Source: Bacteroidales bacterium
GTDB lineage: Bacteria; Bacteroidota; Bacteroidia; Bacteroidales; VadinHA17
Reading direction: 5' to 3'
DNA: 5,836 nt
Assembly: GCA_025455505.1 (NCBI GenBank)
Contig: JALOMK010000156.1
Span: 1-5,836, forward strand
Shown here in pieces: positions 1 to 5,451 of this stretch; position 1 is the first letter of the stretch, and the number at the start of each line of letters is the position of its first letter. Under the pieces are notes generated by a model, which searched no databases, was not told where the DNA came from, and was given only the letters and a program-made list of their open reading frames with translations. The position numbers were made by a program, and so were the translations under genes.

Positions 1-360
1 CATCTTCCTGCCGTTCAGCATCCTGTATTCAAGGAGCCCGTCGCGTTCCCATTTATCCTTCTGCTCCGGGCTGAATTCACCGAGGCGCTGCCTGAGCCTG
101 GCTGTGACGGCTGTTTCGTCGAGTGCAAAGTCGAGTGCTATTCGTTCAGCTATTTGCTTCAGGGAGTCGGCGCGTGCAAGGAGAGTTGAATCACAGTGGG
201 AAAGGGCAAGGATGGAATCAGCTAGTGCCGAGGCCCCTTCGAGGTTTCCGGCTGCGAGGTGGTTTCCTATCCTGCCTATTGCTTCGCTGCAGTCGTTGCG
301 TGGTGAGCTGCAGGACAGGACCAGGAGAAGGGCTGAGGGAAGTAGCCTGGCAAATTTCAT
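1..360 (-). CDS. Lipoprotein N-terminus, probable transglutaminase-like protein (partial)
   Basis: The first 120 codons of a minus-strand gene that continues past the left edge. The start is firm: an in-frame TAA lies four codons upstream of the ATG (bases 360-358), with a weak AGAAG just before the start. Residues 1-16 form a lipoprotein signal (MKFAR, then a Leu-rich core) with lipobox VLSC and the acylated Cys at 17, so the product should be anchored in the envelope. Residues 25-95 look helical and rich in Ala, Leu and charged residues, with spaced Cys24 and Cys56. The segment at 104-118 (WERDGLLEYRMLNGRK) resembles, from memory, the stretch before the transglutaminase-like domain (PF01841) in large Bacteroidota exported proteins. 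The catalytic domain would lie outside the window, so that function is an inference; the gene and its lipoprotein nature are well supported. Confidence 0.8.
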   Translation of the reverse strand, partial: MKFARLLPSALLLVLSCSSPRNDCSEAIGRIGNHLAAGNLEGASALADSILALSHCDSTLLARADSLKQIAERIALDFALDETAVTARLRQRLGEFSPEQKDKWERDGLLEYRMLNGRKM

Positions 361-392
361 GTCTTCTGATTATAACTTTATACTAGGTTGGT

Positions 393-400
393 TAAAGATA
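393..400 (-). promoter_or_regulatory. Possible -7 element for the minus-strand lipoprotein gene
   Basis: Read on the minus strand this is TATCTTTA, seven of eight positions of the Bacteroidota -7 consensus TAnnTTTG. It lies about 33 bases before the lipoprotein start. No convincing TTTG -33 element is seen at the usual distance, so this is a weak call. Confidence 0.25.
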
Positions 401-407
401 ATAAAAA

Positions 408-449
408 GACTAACGATAAAAGGCGAACGACTAACGGCAAACGGTAAAA
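408..449. repeat. Decayed heptamer tandem array (six units)
   Basis: Six consecutive 7-base units can be read without gaps: GACTAAC / GATAAAA / GGCGAAC / GACTAAC / GGCAAAC / GGTAAAA. The shared pattern is roughly G-R-Y-n-A-A-M, and units 1 and 4 are identical. The array is non-coding and runs directly into the palindromic element that follows. A related array with the same AACGG-type core sits at 5301-5342, so this looks like a genome-wide repeat class. Its function is unknown. Confidence 0.7.
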
Positions 450-456
450 CGGTTTT

Positions 457-487
457 AATCCCCTCCTGGGAGGGGCTGGGGTGGGTT
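457..487. repeat. Palindromic GC-rich intergenic element with G-quadruplex motif
   Basis: Bases 460-475 are a perfect 16-base palindrome-like hairpin, CCCCTCC-TG-GGAGGGG, with a 7-base-pair stem. It is followed by CTGGGGTGGGTT, so four G-tracts (468-470, 472-475, 478-481, 483-485) are separated by loops of 1, 2 and 1 bases, a textbook short-loop G-quadruplex pattern on the plus strand. From memory, elements close to AATCCCCTCC...GGAGGGG...GGGTGGGTT recur between genes in many Bacteroidota genomes; that cannot be tested from one window. It is not a standard terminator because neither strand has a T-tract after the hairpin. Confidence 0.7.
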
Positions 488-488
488 A

Positions 489-528
489 TTCAAGGCGTCA
501 AGGATTCAAGGCACAAAGGCGCAGAGCG
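489..528. repeat. Decayed octamer tandem array
   Basis: Immediately after the palindromic element the period changes to 8: TTCAAGGC / GTCAAGGA / TTCAAGGC / ACAAAGGC / GCAGAGCG. Units 1 and 3 are identical and similarity fades towards the right, with a possible trace to about 536. The core is CAAGG or CAAAGG. From memory it resembles the 'cacaaaggcgcagag' intergenic repeat style found in several bacterial phyla. It is non-coding, and no function can be read from the sequence. Confidence 0.6.
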
Positions 529-602
529 CAGGGGTCAGGGCAAATCCGGTGAACAAATTGGGATGAAGGATGTTTATGGGTTAGCAATTTATTCAGACAA
601 AC

Positions 603-1058
603 ATGCAGAGCAAAGCCCTTACCGTTGAAGCTTACATAGCCGAACTTCCTGAAGAAAGGAAAGAAGCTGTAATAAGGCTGAGAAAAGAAATAAGTTCAAA
701 CCTCCCCGAAGGATTCAGGGAAGAGATGAGCTATGGTATGATAGGCTATGTTGTACCTCATTCATTATATCCCCCCGGATATCACACCACGCCGAAACTT
801 CCACTGCCTTTCATAAATATTGCCTCTCAGAAAAATTACATAGCTGTTTACCATATGGCTATAAGCGCAGAGGAAGGGCTTCTTGACTGGTTCACAAAGG
901 AGTATTCGGCCAGGTGCAAAACAAAGCTCGATATGGGAAGGGGATGCATAAGGCTTAAGAAAATTGCTGACATACCTTATAGTCTGTTCGGGGAACTCGC
1001 GTCCAAAATGTCGGCAAGTCAATGGATAGATCTTTACGAAAACCGTTATAAAAAATAA
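603..1058 (+). CDS. DUF1801 domain protein
   Basis: A complete 151-residue protein covering the DUF1801 family (PF08818) from end to end, with no signal peptide, so cytoplasmic. The family signature is clear: an N-terminal helical pair (residues 7-38), then EEMSYGMIGYVVPHSLYPPGYH (40-61), the LPLPFINIASQKNYIAVYHM core (67-85) and the C-terminal KLDMGRGCIRLKKIADIP block (108-125). Some DUF1801 members, such as Bacillus YdhG/Fra, have a frataxin-like fold and are linked to iron delivery, but this branch has no proven role and I do not assign one. The start has no Shine-Dalgarno sequence, as is usual in this phylum. No convincing promoter is seen upstream, where the repeat block lies. The stop is 3 bases before the next gene, so the two are almost certainly co-transcribed and perhaps translationally coupled. 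Confidence 0.9.
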   Translation: MQSKALTVEAYIAELPEERKEAVIRLRKEISSNLPEGFREEMSYGMIGYVVPHSLYPPGYHTTPKLPLPFINIASQKNYIAVYHMAISAEEGLLDWFTKEYSARCKTKLDMGRGCIRLKKIADIPYSLFGELASKMSASQWIDLYENRYKK

Positions 1059-1061
1059 GCT

Positions 1062-1529
1062 ATGAGAGGTTTTATAAGGATTTTTTTAATACTTGTTTTA
1101 TTATCCTCGGCCTGGGCCGGGACTTCCGGACAGAAACCCAATCCCGATTATGATTCAACGCTGGTGAGAAAGCTTGGCGCCGATGAGAGAGGAATGAAGA
1201 TGTATGTGCTTGTGATACTCCGAACAGGACCGAACAATGTGCCGGCCGGTGCAAGGCGCGACAGCCTTTTCCGCGGACACTTCTCGAACATGGACAGGCT
1301 GGCTGAAGCAGGAAAACTAGTGCTTGCCGGTCCCTTTGACACAAACGAAAGCTCCTGGAGGGGCCTCTTCATTTTCAATGTTCCAACCGTTGAAGAAGCA
1401 AAGGAATTAGTCAAGACTGATCCCACTGTCAAAGAAAGGATATTTGAAGTTGATTTCTACCGCTGGTACGGATCTGCGGCAATCAGTGAATATATGCCCT
1501 ACGATAAAAAGCTGAAGAAGTCGTTATAG
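1062..1529 (+). CDS. Exported YCII-domain (YciI family) protein
   Basis: A 155-residue protein with a signal peptide (MRGFIR, hydrophobic 7-15, Ala17-Trp-Ala19 as a likely cleavage site), a short linker (20-44), then a full YCII domain (45-137). YCII features are YVLVILRTGPN (48-58), His73 in the helix RGHFSNMDRLAEAGKLVLAGPF (71-92), the RGLFIFNV strand (100-107), TDP with Asp120 and the closing EVDFYRWYGSA. The YCII family is a ferredoxin-like fold with a proposed His/Asp active site, but most members have no known reaction. Export is unusual for the family at large, though I recall secreted forms with the same LGADE-GMK linker in Bacteroidota. An internal ATG at residue 45 (base 1194) with a purine-rich GAGAGAGG just before it could give a cytoplasmic form, but the good signal peptide favours the upstream start. 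It is second in the operon with the DUF1801 gene. Confidence 0.88.
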   Translation: MRGFIRIFLILVLLSSAWAGTSGQKPNPDYDSTLVRKLGADERGMKMYVLVILRTGPNNVPAGARRDSLFRGHFSNMDRLAEAGKLVLAGPFDTNESSWRGLFIFNVPTVEEAKELVKTDPTVKERIFEVDFYRWYGSAAISEYMPYDKKLKKSL

Positions 1530-1538
1530 AATGACATG

Positions 1539-1572
1539 TTCCTGGATCAGCCTTAAATGCCGGCTTCAGGAA
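1539..1572. terminator. Possible bidirectional terminator hairpin between convergent genes
   Basis: The 53-base gap between the convergent operons contains an interrupted hairpin: TTCCTG (1539-1544) pairs with CAGGAA (1567-1572), and inside it AGCC (1549-1552) pairs with GGCT (1562-1565) around a 9-base loop. The position is right for a shared terminator, but there is an asymmetric internal loop and no T-tract on either side, so it is not a classic intrinsic terminator. Confidence 0.3.
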
Positions 1573-1582
1573 TCTGATAATA

Positions 1583-2083
1583 TTACATTGGTCCTGCCGA
1601 CGGCTCCTTCACGGCAAGAGTTGCATCCTCCATCAGGATGTCGTACTTATAGCCGTACCCGAAATCCTTGTTAAGGCTTATTGTCCCGGTGAAAGTAACA
1701 ACTTCGCCTACAGTCACTGTCTGCATTGTTGTTACAGTGAGGTCATAATCACCATCGGCCTCTGTACCGTCCTGGATGTGCACCCAGTTTTTTCCCATTA
1801 TCTCCGCATTGAATTTTACAACCCTTCCGGTGACACTTACAGTCTGGCCCTTGTAATTCTTCTTGTCTGAAAGAAGGTTCGCAAGCGTGATGCAGCCGGT
1901 GCAGGGGCTAATGCTCTCGGATATTTTTTCAGGCTTTGCCGGGCCTGTTGATTTCTGTCCCTGCATTACAGGGGCTTCTTCCGCTGCCTGTTCGAAGGAA
2001 TCCTTAACGAGCGGACCCGAATTGCGTCCCTTGCACGAAGCCAGTAAGATAACTGCTATGATTATGAATGCCTGTTTCTTCAT
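1583..2083 (-). CDS. OB-fold lipoprotein
   Basis: A 166-residue lipoprotein: signal MKKQAFIIIAVILLASC with the lipobox Cys at 17, then a low-complexity, charged linker (18-58), and an OB-fold-like beta domain (about 65-157). The domain carries GQTVSVTGRVVKFNAEIMGKNWVHIQDGT (79-107), DLTVTT (114-119), VGEVVTFTGTISLNKDFGYGYKYDILMEDA (125-154), a pattern I recognise from small exported Bacteroidota proteins often labelled nucleic-acid-binding because of the fold; binding of nucleic acid by a periplasm-facing lipoprotein is doubtful. A CTGC (CxxC, Cys61 and Cys64) sits just before the domain and could form a disulfide or bind a metal; this is inference. The ATG lies 3 bases after the phosphoesterase stop, so the gene is the second of that operon and probably works in the same compartment. 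The precise role is unknown. Confidence 0.85.
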   Translation of the reverse strand: MKKQAFIIIAVILLASCKGRNSGPLVKDSFEQAAEEAPVMQGQKSTGPAKPEKISESISPCTGCITLANLLSDKKNYKGQTVSVTGRVVKFNAEIMGKNWVHIQDGTEADGDYDLTVTTMQTVTVGEVVTFTGTISLNKDFGYGYKYDILMEDATLAVKEPSAGPM

Positions 2084-2086
2084 TTT

Positions 2087-2950
2087 TTATTTATTTTCTG
2101 CTGCAAATGTAATAATTTCGGGAATCTCATCAAGACCATAATAAACACTCTCCGTCTTTCCCGGCATGATCTTTATCACCCTGATTCCCGATGGGGCGTT
2201 GCCGAGTGGTTTCCCGACAGCGCTTGTTGTAATCATTTCGATGTCGTCCTGTTTAGCCTCGCTGTTATTATGCAGGTGTCCTGCGAAAACAGCATCCACA
2301 CCATTTTCGCTGAAGAGGCTGAAGTACTTTTTACGTTTCTGAAGCCCTATGTTTGAATAGGTCTCAGGTTCCCACGGCAGCTTTATGAAGAACGGATAAT
2401 GGCTGAAGACGAGCACCTGGTTTGACCCGGCCGATTTGGCGAGCTCAGTGCTGAGCCAGGAAAACTGGGTTTCTTCGGCAGCAGCATTTTCTGACTTGAG
2501 CAGCTGCGAATTTATCCCTATGAAGGTGCTTCCCTTTTGACTGAAAGCCCATCTGTCGTGGCCATAGTCTGCTATAAAGGCGTCGATGTCGGATTGCTGA
2601 GGCTCTGCTCCTATATCATGGTTGCCGGGGAGGTACAATAGCTTTATCTTACTGTCAATAAGTGAGGTTATCCTTTTGAATTCAGCTACCTGCGACCTGT
2701 TCCCCTTTGTGTTTACGAGGTCTCCGGTGAAAACAACGAAATCGGGCCTGAGGCGGTTTATTGCGGCGACAGCCTTCTCGAGACGGGCAGTCTCGTAAGC
2801 GAAGTCATTTTCACCATCGTTCATTCCGAACTGGGGATCGGTGACCTGGATAATGAAAAATGGTTCGAATTTGTCAGTATCCTGTCCCCGGAGGCCGGAG
2901 GAGATGAAAATAGTTGCAAGTGCAAGAAGGGAAAGTCGCAGGTGCTTCAT
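2087..2950 (-). CDS. Secreted CPPED1-like metallophosphoesterase
   Basis: A 287-residue calcineurin-like phosphoesterase (Metallophos, PF00149) with an N-terminal signal peptide (1 to about 22, cleavage near LRG-QD; no lipobox Cys), so likely periplasmic. All metal-binding blocks are present: DPQ (Asp38, Gln40), GDLVN (Asp77), GNHD (Asn110, His111), SHYP (His184) and GHLH (His225, His227). The first block is DxQ rather than the usual DxH, which together with DPQFG, NHDIG, the INSQ motif and the C-terminal SAVG..LG....GIRV...YYGLDE pattern matches the CPPED1/CSTP1 subfamily. Human CPPED1 is a protein phosphatase; bacterial substrates are not known, so only a two-metal phosphoester hydrolase role is assigned. 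The gene is first in a two-gene operon with the OB-fold lipoprotein and is divergent from prfC. Confidence 0.92.
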   Translation of the reverse strand: MKHLRLSLLALATIFISSGLRGQDTDKFEPFFIIQVTDPQFGMNDGENDFAYETARLEKAVAAINRLRPDFVVFTGDLVNTKGNRSQVAEFKRITSLIDSKIKLLYLPGNHDIGAEPQQSDIDAFIADYGHDRWAFSQKGSTFIGINSQLLKSENAAAEETQFSWLSTELAKSAGSNQVLVFSHYPFFIKLPWEPETYSNIGLQKRKKYFSLFSENGVDAVFAGHLHNNSEAKQDDIEMITTSAVGKPLGNAPSGIRVIKIMPGKTESVYYGLDEIPEIITFAAENK

Positions 2951-2972
2951 AGTATTAAGTTTCTGATTTCTG

Positions 2973-2980
2973 CAAAAATA
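2973..2980 (-). promoter_or_regulatory. -7 promoter element for the phosphoesterase operon
   Basis: On the minus strand this reads TATTTTTG, a full match to the Bacteroidota TAnnTTTG element, followed by CAG. It lies 22 bases before the phosphoesterase ATG, giving an expected leader of about 15-18 bases. No TTTG is found at the -33 distance, so strength may depend on an activator or simply be low. Confidence 0.5.
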
Positions 2981-3006
2981 ACTTATTAGGCATATCGCCG
3001 GCTGTG

Positions 3007-3035
3007 TTTCGGATAATCATTTTTTGTTACTTTTG
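3007..3035 (+). promoter_or_regulatory. prfC promoter (Bacteroidota type)
   Basis: TACTTTTG at 3028-3035 matches TAnnTTTG exactly, and a near -33 element (TTTC, 3007-3010) sits 17 bases upstream. Only 12 bases separate the -7 element from the prfC ATG, so the mRNA leader should be under about 10 bases. The 12-base context TTACTTTTGCAG (3027-3038) is a mirror of the divergent promoter at 2970-2981 with one mismatch. Confidence 0.6.
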
Positions 3036-3047
3036 CAGCCTTAAATT

Positions 3048-4646
3048 ATGGAGCTCAGGGACGAAATCAGGAAGAGGAGGACTTTTGCAATAATCAGTCA
3101 TCCCGATGCAGGCAAGACAACACTTACCGAGAAGCTGCTGCTTTTCGGGGGTGCCATTCAGACAGCCGGGGCGGTGAGGAGCAACAAGATAAGGAAGAGC
3201 ACGACGTCGGACTTCATGGAGATTGAGAAGCAGAGAGGCATATCGGTGTCTACCTCCGTGATGGCTTTCGATTACAACGGCATACGGGTTAACATTCTTG
3301 ACACACCCGGCCACAAGGACTTTGCTGAAGATACATACAGGACGCTCACTGCCGTCGACAGTGTCATACTTGTAGTGGACAGTGTTAAGGGAGTTGAGGA
3401 GCAGACGAGGAAGCTGATGGAGGTTTGCAGGATGCGTAACACTCCTGTGATGGTGTTCATCAACAAGATGGACAGGGAAGGGATTCCTCCTGTTGACCTT
3501 CTTGATGAGCTTGAGCGCGAGCTGAGCATAGCTGTTTGTCCGTATACATGGCCACTGGGCAGCGGCAGGAAGTTCGGGGGAGTTTATAACATACAGAAAA
3601 AGGAAGTCCAGATATTTGCTCCTGACAAAACTGAAGTGTCGGAAAGCCTTCTCAGTACTAAAGACATTCACGATCCCCGGCTTGAGGAGCATGTCGGGAT
3701 AGAAAATCTTACAAAGCTCTGGGAGGATGTGGAGTTCGTCAACGAAATGTACGAGCCTTTTAATCTTCCGCTATACCGCGAGGGGTACCTGGCACCGCTG
3801 TTCTTCGGAAGCGCACTTAACAATTTCGGGGTTCTCGAGCTGCTTGAGACATTTCTCGGCATAGCACCATGTCCCGGGAATGTCAAGGCCTCCGGCAGGG
3901 TTGTCGAACCTGCCGAAGCAAAGCTGACAGGTTTCGTTTTCAAAATACACGCAAACCTCGATCCCAACCACCGCGACAGGATTGCCTTTATGAGGATATG
4001 TTCGGGCAGGTTTGAGAGAAATAAGTTCTATTATCACGTGCGCTCGGGAAAGAAGCTTCGGTTCACATCTCCTGCGAGCTTCATGGCAAACAGCAAGAGC
4101 ATAGTGGAGGAAGCATTTCCCGGTGATGTGGTGGGCTTGTACGATAATGGGAATTTCAAGATAGGAGACACGCTCACAGAAGGCGAGGACCTGCACTTCG
4201 AGGGAATACCAAGCTTTTCGCCGGAGATACTCAAGGAAGTTGTGAACCTCGATCCGATGAAGACGAAGCAGCTCGAGAAGGGGGTGAGGCAGATGACGGA
4301 TGAGGGTGTGGCACAGCTCTTTGTTCAGCAGCCTGGCAACAGGAAGATAATCGGCACTGTGGGCGAACTTCAGTATGAGGTTATAAGGTTCAGGCTTGAA
4401 CATGAATATGGCGCACGATGCAGCTTTTCGCATCTGCCCTACGTGAAGGCATGCTGGATTACAACCACTGATAAGAAAGAGCTTGAAAGATTCATCGCAA
4501 GGAAATCGGGAGCGATAGCATATGACAAGGAAGACAACCCTGTTTTCCTGGCTGAGAGCGACTGGATGCTCAAGCTTGCTGCAGAGGGTTTTCCATCGCT
4601 CACATTTCACAGGACTTCCGATTTCAAGACAGGCGGCAGCAAGTAA
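3048..4646 (+). CDS. prfC: Peptide chain release factor 3 (RF3)
   Basis: A full-length 532-residue class II release factor (E. coli RF3 is 529). It is the GTPase that removes RF1 or RF2 from the ribosome after peptide release. The GTPase domain shows [17 protein letters not shown] (9-25, P-loop HPDAGKT), [11 protein letters not shown] (60-70, switch I), DTPGH (85-89, G3) and NKMD (139-142, G4). The RF3-specific middle part is present, including FTGFVFKI-type sequence and [20 protein letters not shown] in the beta-barrel domain and [22 protein letters not shown]. The C-terminal domain has the usual GVAQLF and [10 protein letters not shown] blocks, which distinguish it from EF-G and LepA. The start is fixed by an in-frame TAA two codons upstream. 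Transcribed alone from the divergent promoter region; no obvious terminator follows. Bacteroidota RF3 is expected to be dispensable, as in other bacteria. Confidence 0.98.
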   Translation: MELRDEIRKRRTFAIISHPDAGKTTLTEKLLLFGGAIQTAGAVRSNKIRKSTTSDFMEIEKQRGISVSTSVMAFDYNGIRVNILDTPGHKDFAEDTYRTLTAVDSVILVVDSVKGVEEQTRKLMEVCRMRNTPVMVFINKMDREGIPPVDLLDELERELSIAVCPYTWPLGSGRKFGGVYNIQKKEVQIFAPDKTEVSESLLSTKDIHDPRLEEHVGIENLTKLWEDVEFVNEMYEPFNLPLYREGYLAPLFFGSALNNFGVLELLETFLGIAPCPGNVKASGRVVEPAEAKLTGFVFKIHANLDPNHRDRIAFMRICSGRFERNKFYYHVRSGKKLRFTSPASFMANSKSIVEEAFPGDVVGLYDNGNFKIGDTLTEGEDLHFEGIPSFSPEILKEVVNLDPMKTKQLEKGVRQMTDEGVAQLFVQQPGNRKIIGTVGELQYEVIRFRLEHEYGARCSFSHLPYVKACWITTTDKKELERFIARKSGAIAYDKEDNPVFLAESDWMLKLAAEGFPSLTFHRTSDFKTGGSK

Positions 4647-4746
4647 GGAACTTCCGTCACCGGATAATTGCTAAACAGGATCGCAAATGGTTGTGTCAGG
4701 TTTTAGATCTGGCTGCCGGCATCCATGAACTTAAGCAGGACGGTCA

Positions 4747-4779
4747 TTGTTATTCATTATGATATGTTATGGTAATTTG
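4747..4779 (+). promoter_or_regulatory. Possible promoter of the universal stress protein gene
   Basis: The 162-base gap after prfC is AT-rich in its last third. TAATTTG (4773-4779) is a one-base-short version of TAnnTTTG, and TTG (4747-4749) lies 23 bases upstream of it, at the long end of accepted spacing. The start codon is 29 bases after the element. The rest of the gap (4647-4740) shows nothing I can identify, and no terminator for prfC is evident. Confidence 0.35.
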
Positions 4780-4808
4780 CTAACTTAGCTTATCAATATC
4801 CAACAGCC

Positions 4809-5279
4809 ATGAAGAAGGTACTTATTGCTGTCGATTATGACCCTTCTGCCCGGAAGGTAGCGAAAATGGGCTATGAACTTGCAACGGCGATGAATTCAAA
4901 GGTTATCCTCTTGCACGTAGTGGCTAATGACATCCAGTACACTCCGCTCGATTATTCTCCAATAACCGGTTTCGGGGGCTACATGGATATTAATCCCCTG
5001 AAGCAGGAGAGCCTCGACTGGGCCCGGAAGACATCGGAGCAGTTTCTAGAGAACCTGAAGGACCATCTGTCGGATGAGAAAATAAGCGTTCTTGTCGAGG
5101 AAGGAGACATACCCTCAGTGATACTTAAGTGCGCCGATGAAAACAACGTCTCGATGATAGTTATGGGTACGCACAGCAGGCGCTGGTTCGAAGAGATACT
5201 TATGGGAAGCGTTTCGGAAAAGGTCCTGCATAACACGTCGAAACCTGTATTCATAATACCCATGAAAACGAAGGAATAA
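4809..5279 (+). CDS. UspA-family universal stress protein
   Basis: A single-domain universal stress protein of 156 residues, the usual size, cytoplasmic. It begins with the family strand MKKVLIAVDYDPSA (Asp9 contacts the nucleotide in ATP-binding members), then KVILLHVV (31-38), VLVEEGDIPSVILKCADENNVSMIVMGTHSRR (94-125) and EEILMGSVSEKVLHNTSKPVFIIP (128-151). The ATP-binding signature G-x2-G-x9-G-(S/T) is nearly kept: Gly120, Gly133 and Ser134 are in place, but the second Gly is Ser123. It is probably of the nucleotide-binding type, with binding not certain. Such proteins respond to starvation, redox and other stress. No Shine-Dalgarno sequence is visible. It appears to be a single-gene unit, followed by a repeat-bearing gap and a separately promoted activase gene. 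Confidence 0.95.
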   Translation: MKKVLIAVDYDPSARKVAKMGYELATAMNSKVILLHVVANDIQYTPLDYSPITGFGGYMDINPLKQESLDWARKTSEQFLENLKDHLSDEKISVLVEEGDIPSVILKCADENNVSMIVMGTHSRRWFEEILMGSVSEKVLHNTSKPVFIIPMKTKE

Positions 5280-5300
5280 AGGCTGAGGGCATGGGGGCAA

Positions 5301-5342
5301 AACGGTTAACGGCTTACGGCGTGAGGTATGTGGTGAGGGGCG
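5301..5342. repeat. Second decayed heptamer array
   Basis: Six 7-base units in phase: AACGGTT / AACGGCT / TACGGCG / TGAGGTA / TGTGGTG / AGGGGCG. GG is kept at positions 4-5 of every unit while the rest decays rightward. The first units share the AACGG core with the array at 408-449, so both appear to belong to one repeat class. It starts 21 bases after the stress-protein stop and is non-coding. Confidence 0.55.
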
Positions 5343-5372
5343 TCCTTGCAAGATCTGCCAGATAATATTTGC

Positions 5373-5428
5373 TTACGTATGAAATGAAAATAGCTTTCAT
5401 AAGAAACTAAAATTTGTTTTATACGTAA
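5373..5428. promoter_or_regulatory. Inverted repeat, candidate operator of the activase promoter
   Basis: TTACGTATGAAA (5373-5384) is repeated in inverted orientation as TTTTATACGTAA (5417-5428), 11 of 12 bases matching, each containing the palindrome TACGTA. The right copy lies in the spacer between the -33 and -7 elements of the activase promoter, where a bound regulator would block or alter polymerase. A smaller nested inverted repeat, TATGAAA (5378-5384) and TTTCATA (5395-5401), shares the left copy. The regulator is unknown, and the operator role is inferred from position and symmetry. Confidence 0.45.
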
Positions 5429-5444
5429 AAGTATCATATCTTTG
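5413..5444 (+). promoter_or_regulatory. Strong Bacteroidota-type promoter of the activase gene
   Basis: TTTG (5413-5416), a 20-base spacer, then TATCTTTG (5437-5444): both elements match the TTTG / TAnnTTTG consensus exactly, the best promoter in the window. The -7 element ends only 7 bases before the ATG, so transcription should start almost at the start codon and the mRNA would be leaderless or nearly so. Confidence 0.75.
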
Positions 5445-5451
5445 ATCAGGT

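Noticed and set aside
460..475. Intrinsic terminator at the GC-rich palindrome
   Set aside because: Strong stem, but a 2-base central gap and no T-tract after it on either strand; it fits a dispersed repeat element better.
408..528. CRISPR-like repeats
   Set aside because: The units are 7-8 bases, contiguous and without spacers, so this is tandem repeat decay, not a CRISPR array.
104..628. A 174-codon plus-strand open frame and an overlapping 87-codon one at 123-386
   Set aside because: They lie opposite the minus-strand lipoprotein, which has a real signal peptide and a family-like C-terminal stretch; the longer one also runs through the non-coding repeat block. Ser/Arg-rich low-complexity translation with no recognisable domain.
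3771..4610. A 279-codon minus-strand open frame, plus another at 3027-3692
   Set aside because: Both are antisense to prfC, which is complete and conserved along its whole length. The antisense translations show no family pattern.
4705..5361. AGATCTGGC at about 4705 and AGATCTGCC at 5351 as a direct repeat
   Set aside because: Short shared restriction-site-like palindrome with little flanking similarity; consistent with chance.
5373..5428. Riboswitch or attenuator before the activase
   Set aside because: The inverted repeat lies upstream of, and inside, the promoter, so it would not be part of the transcript.
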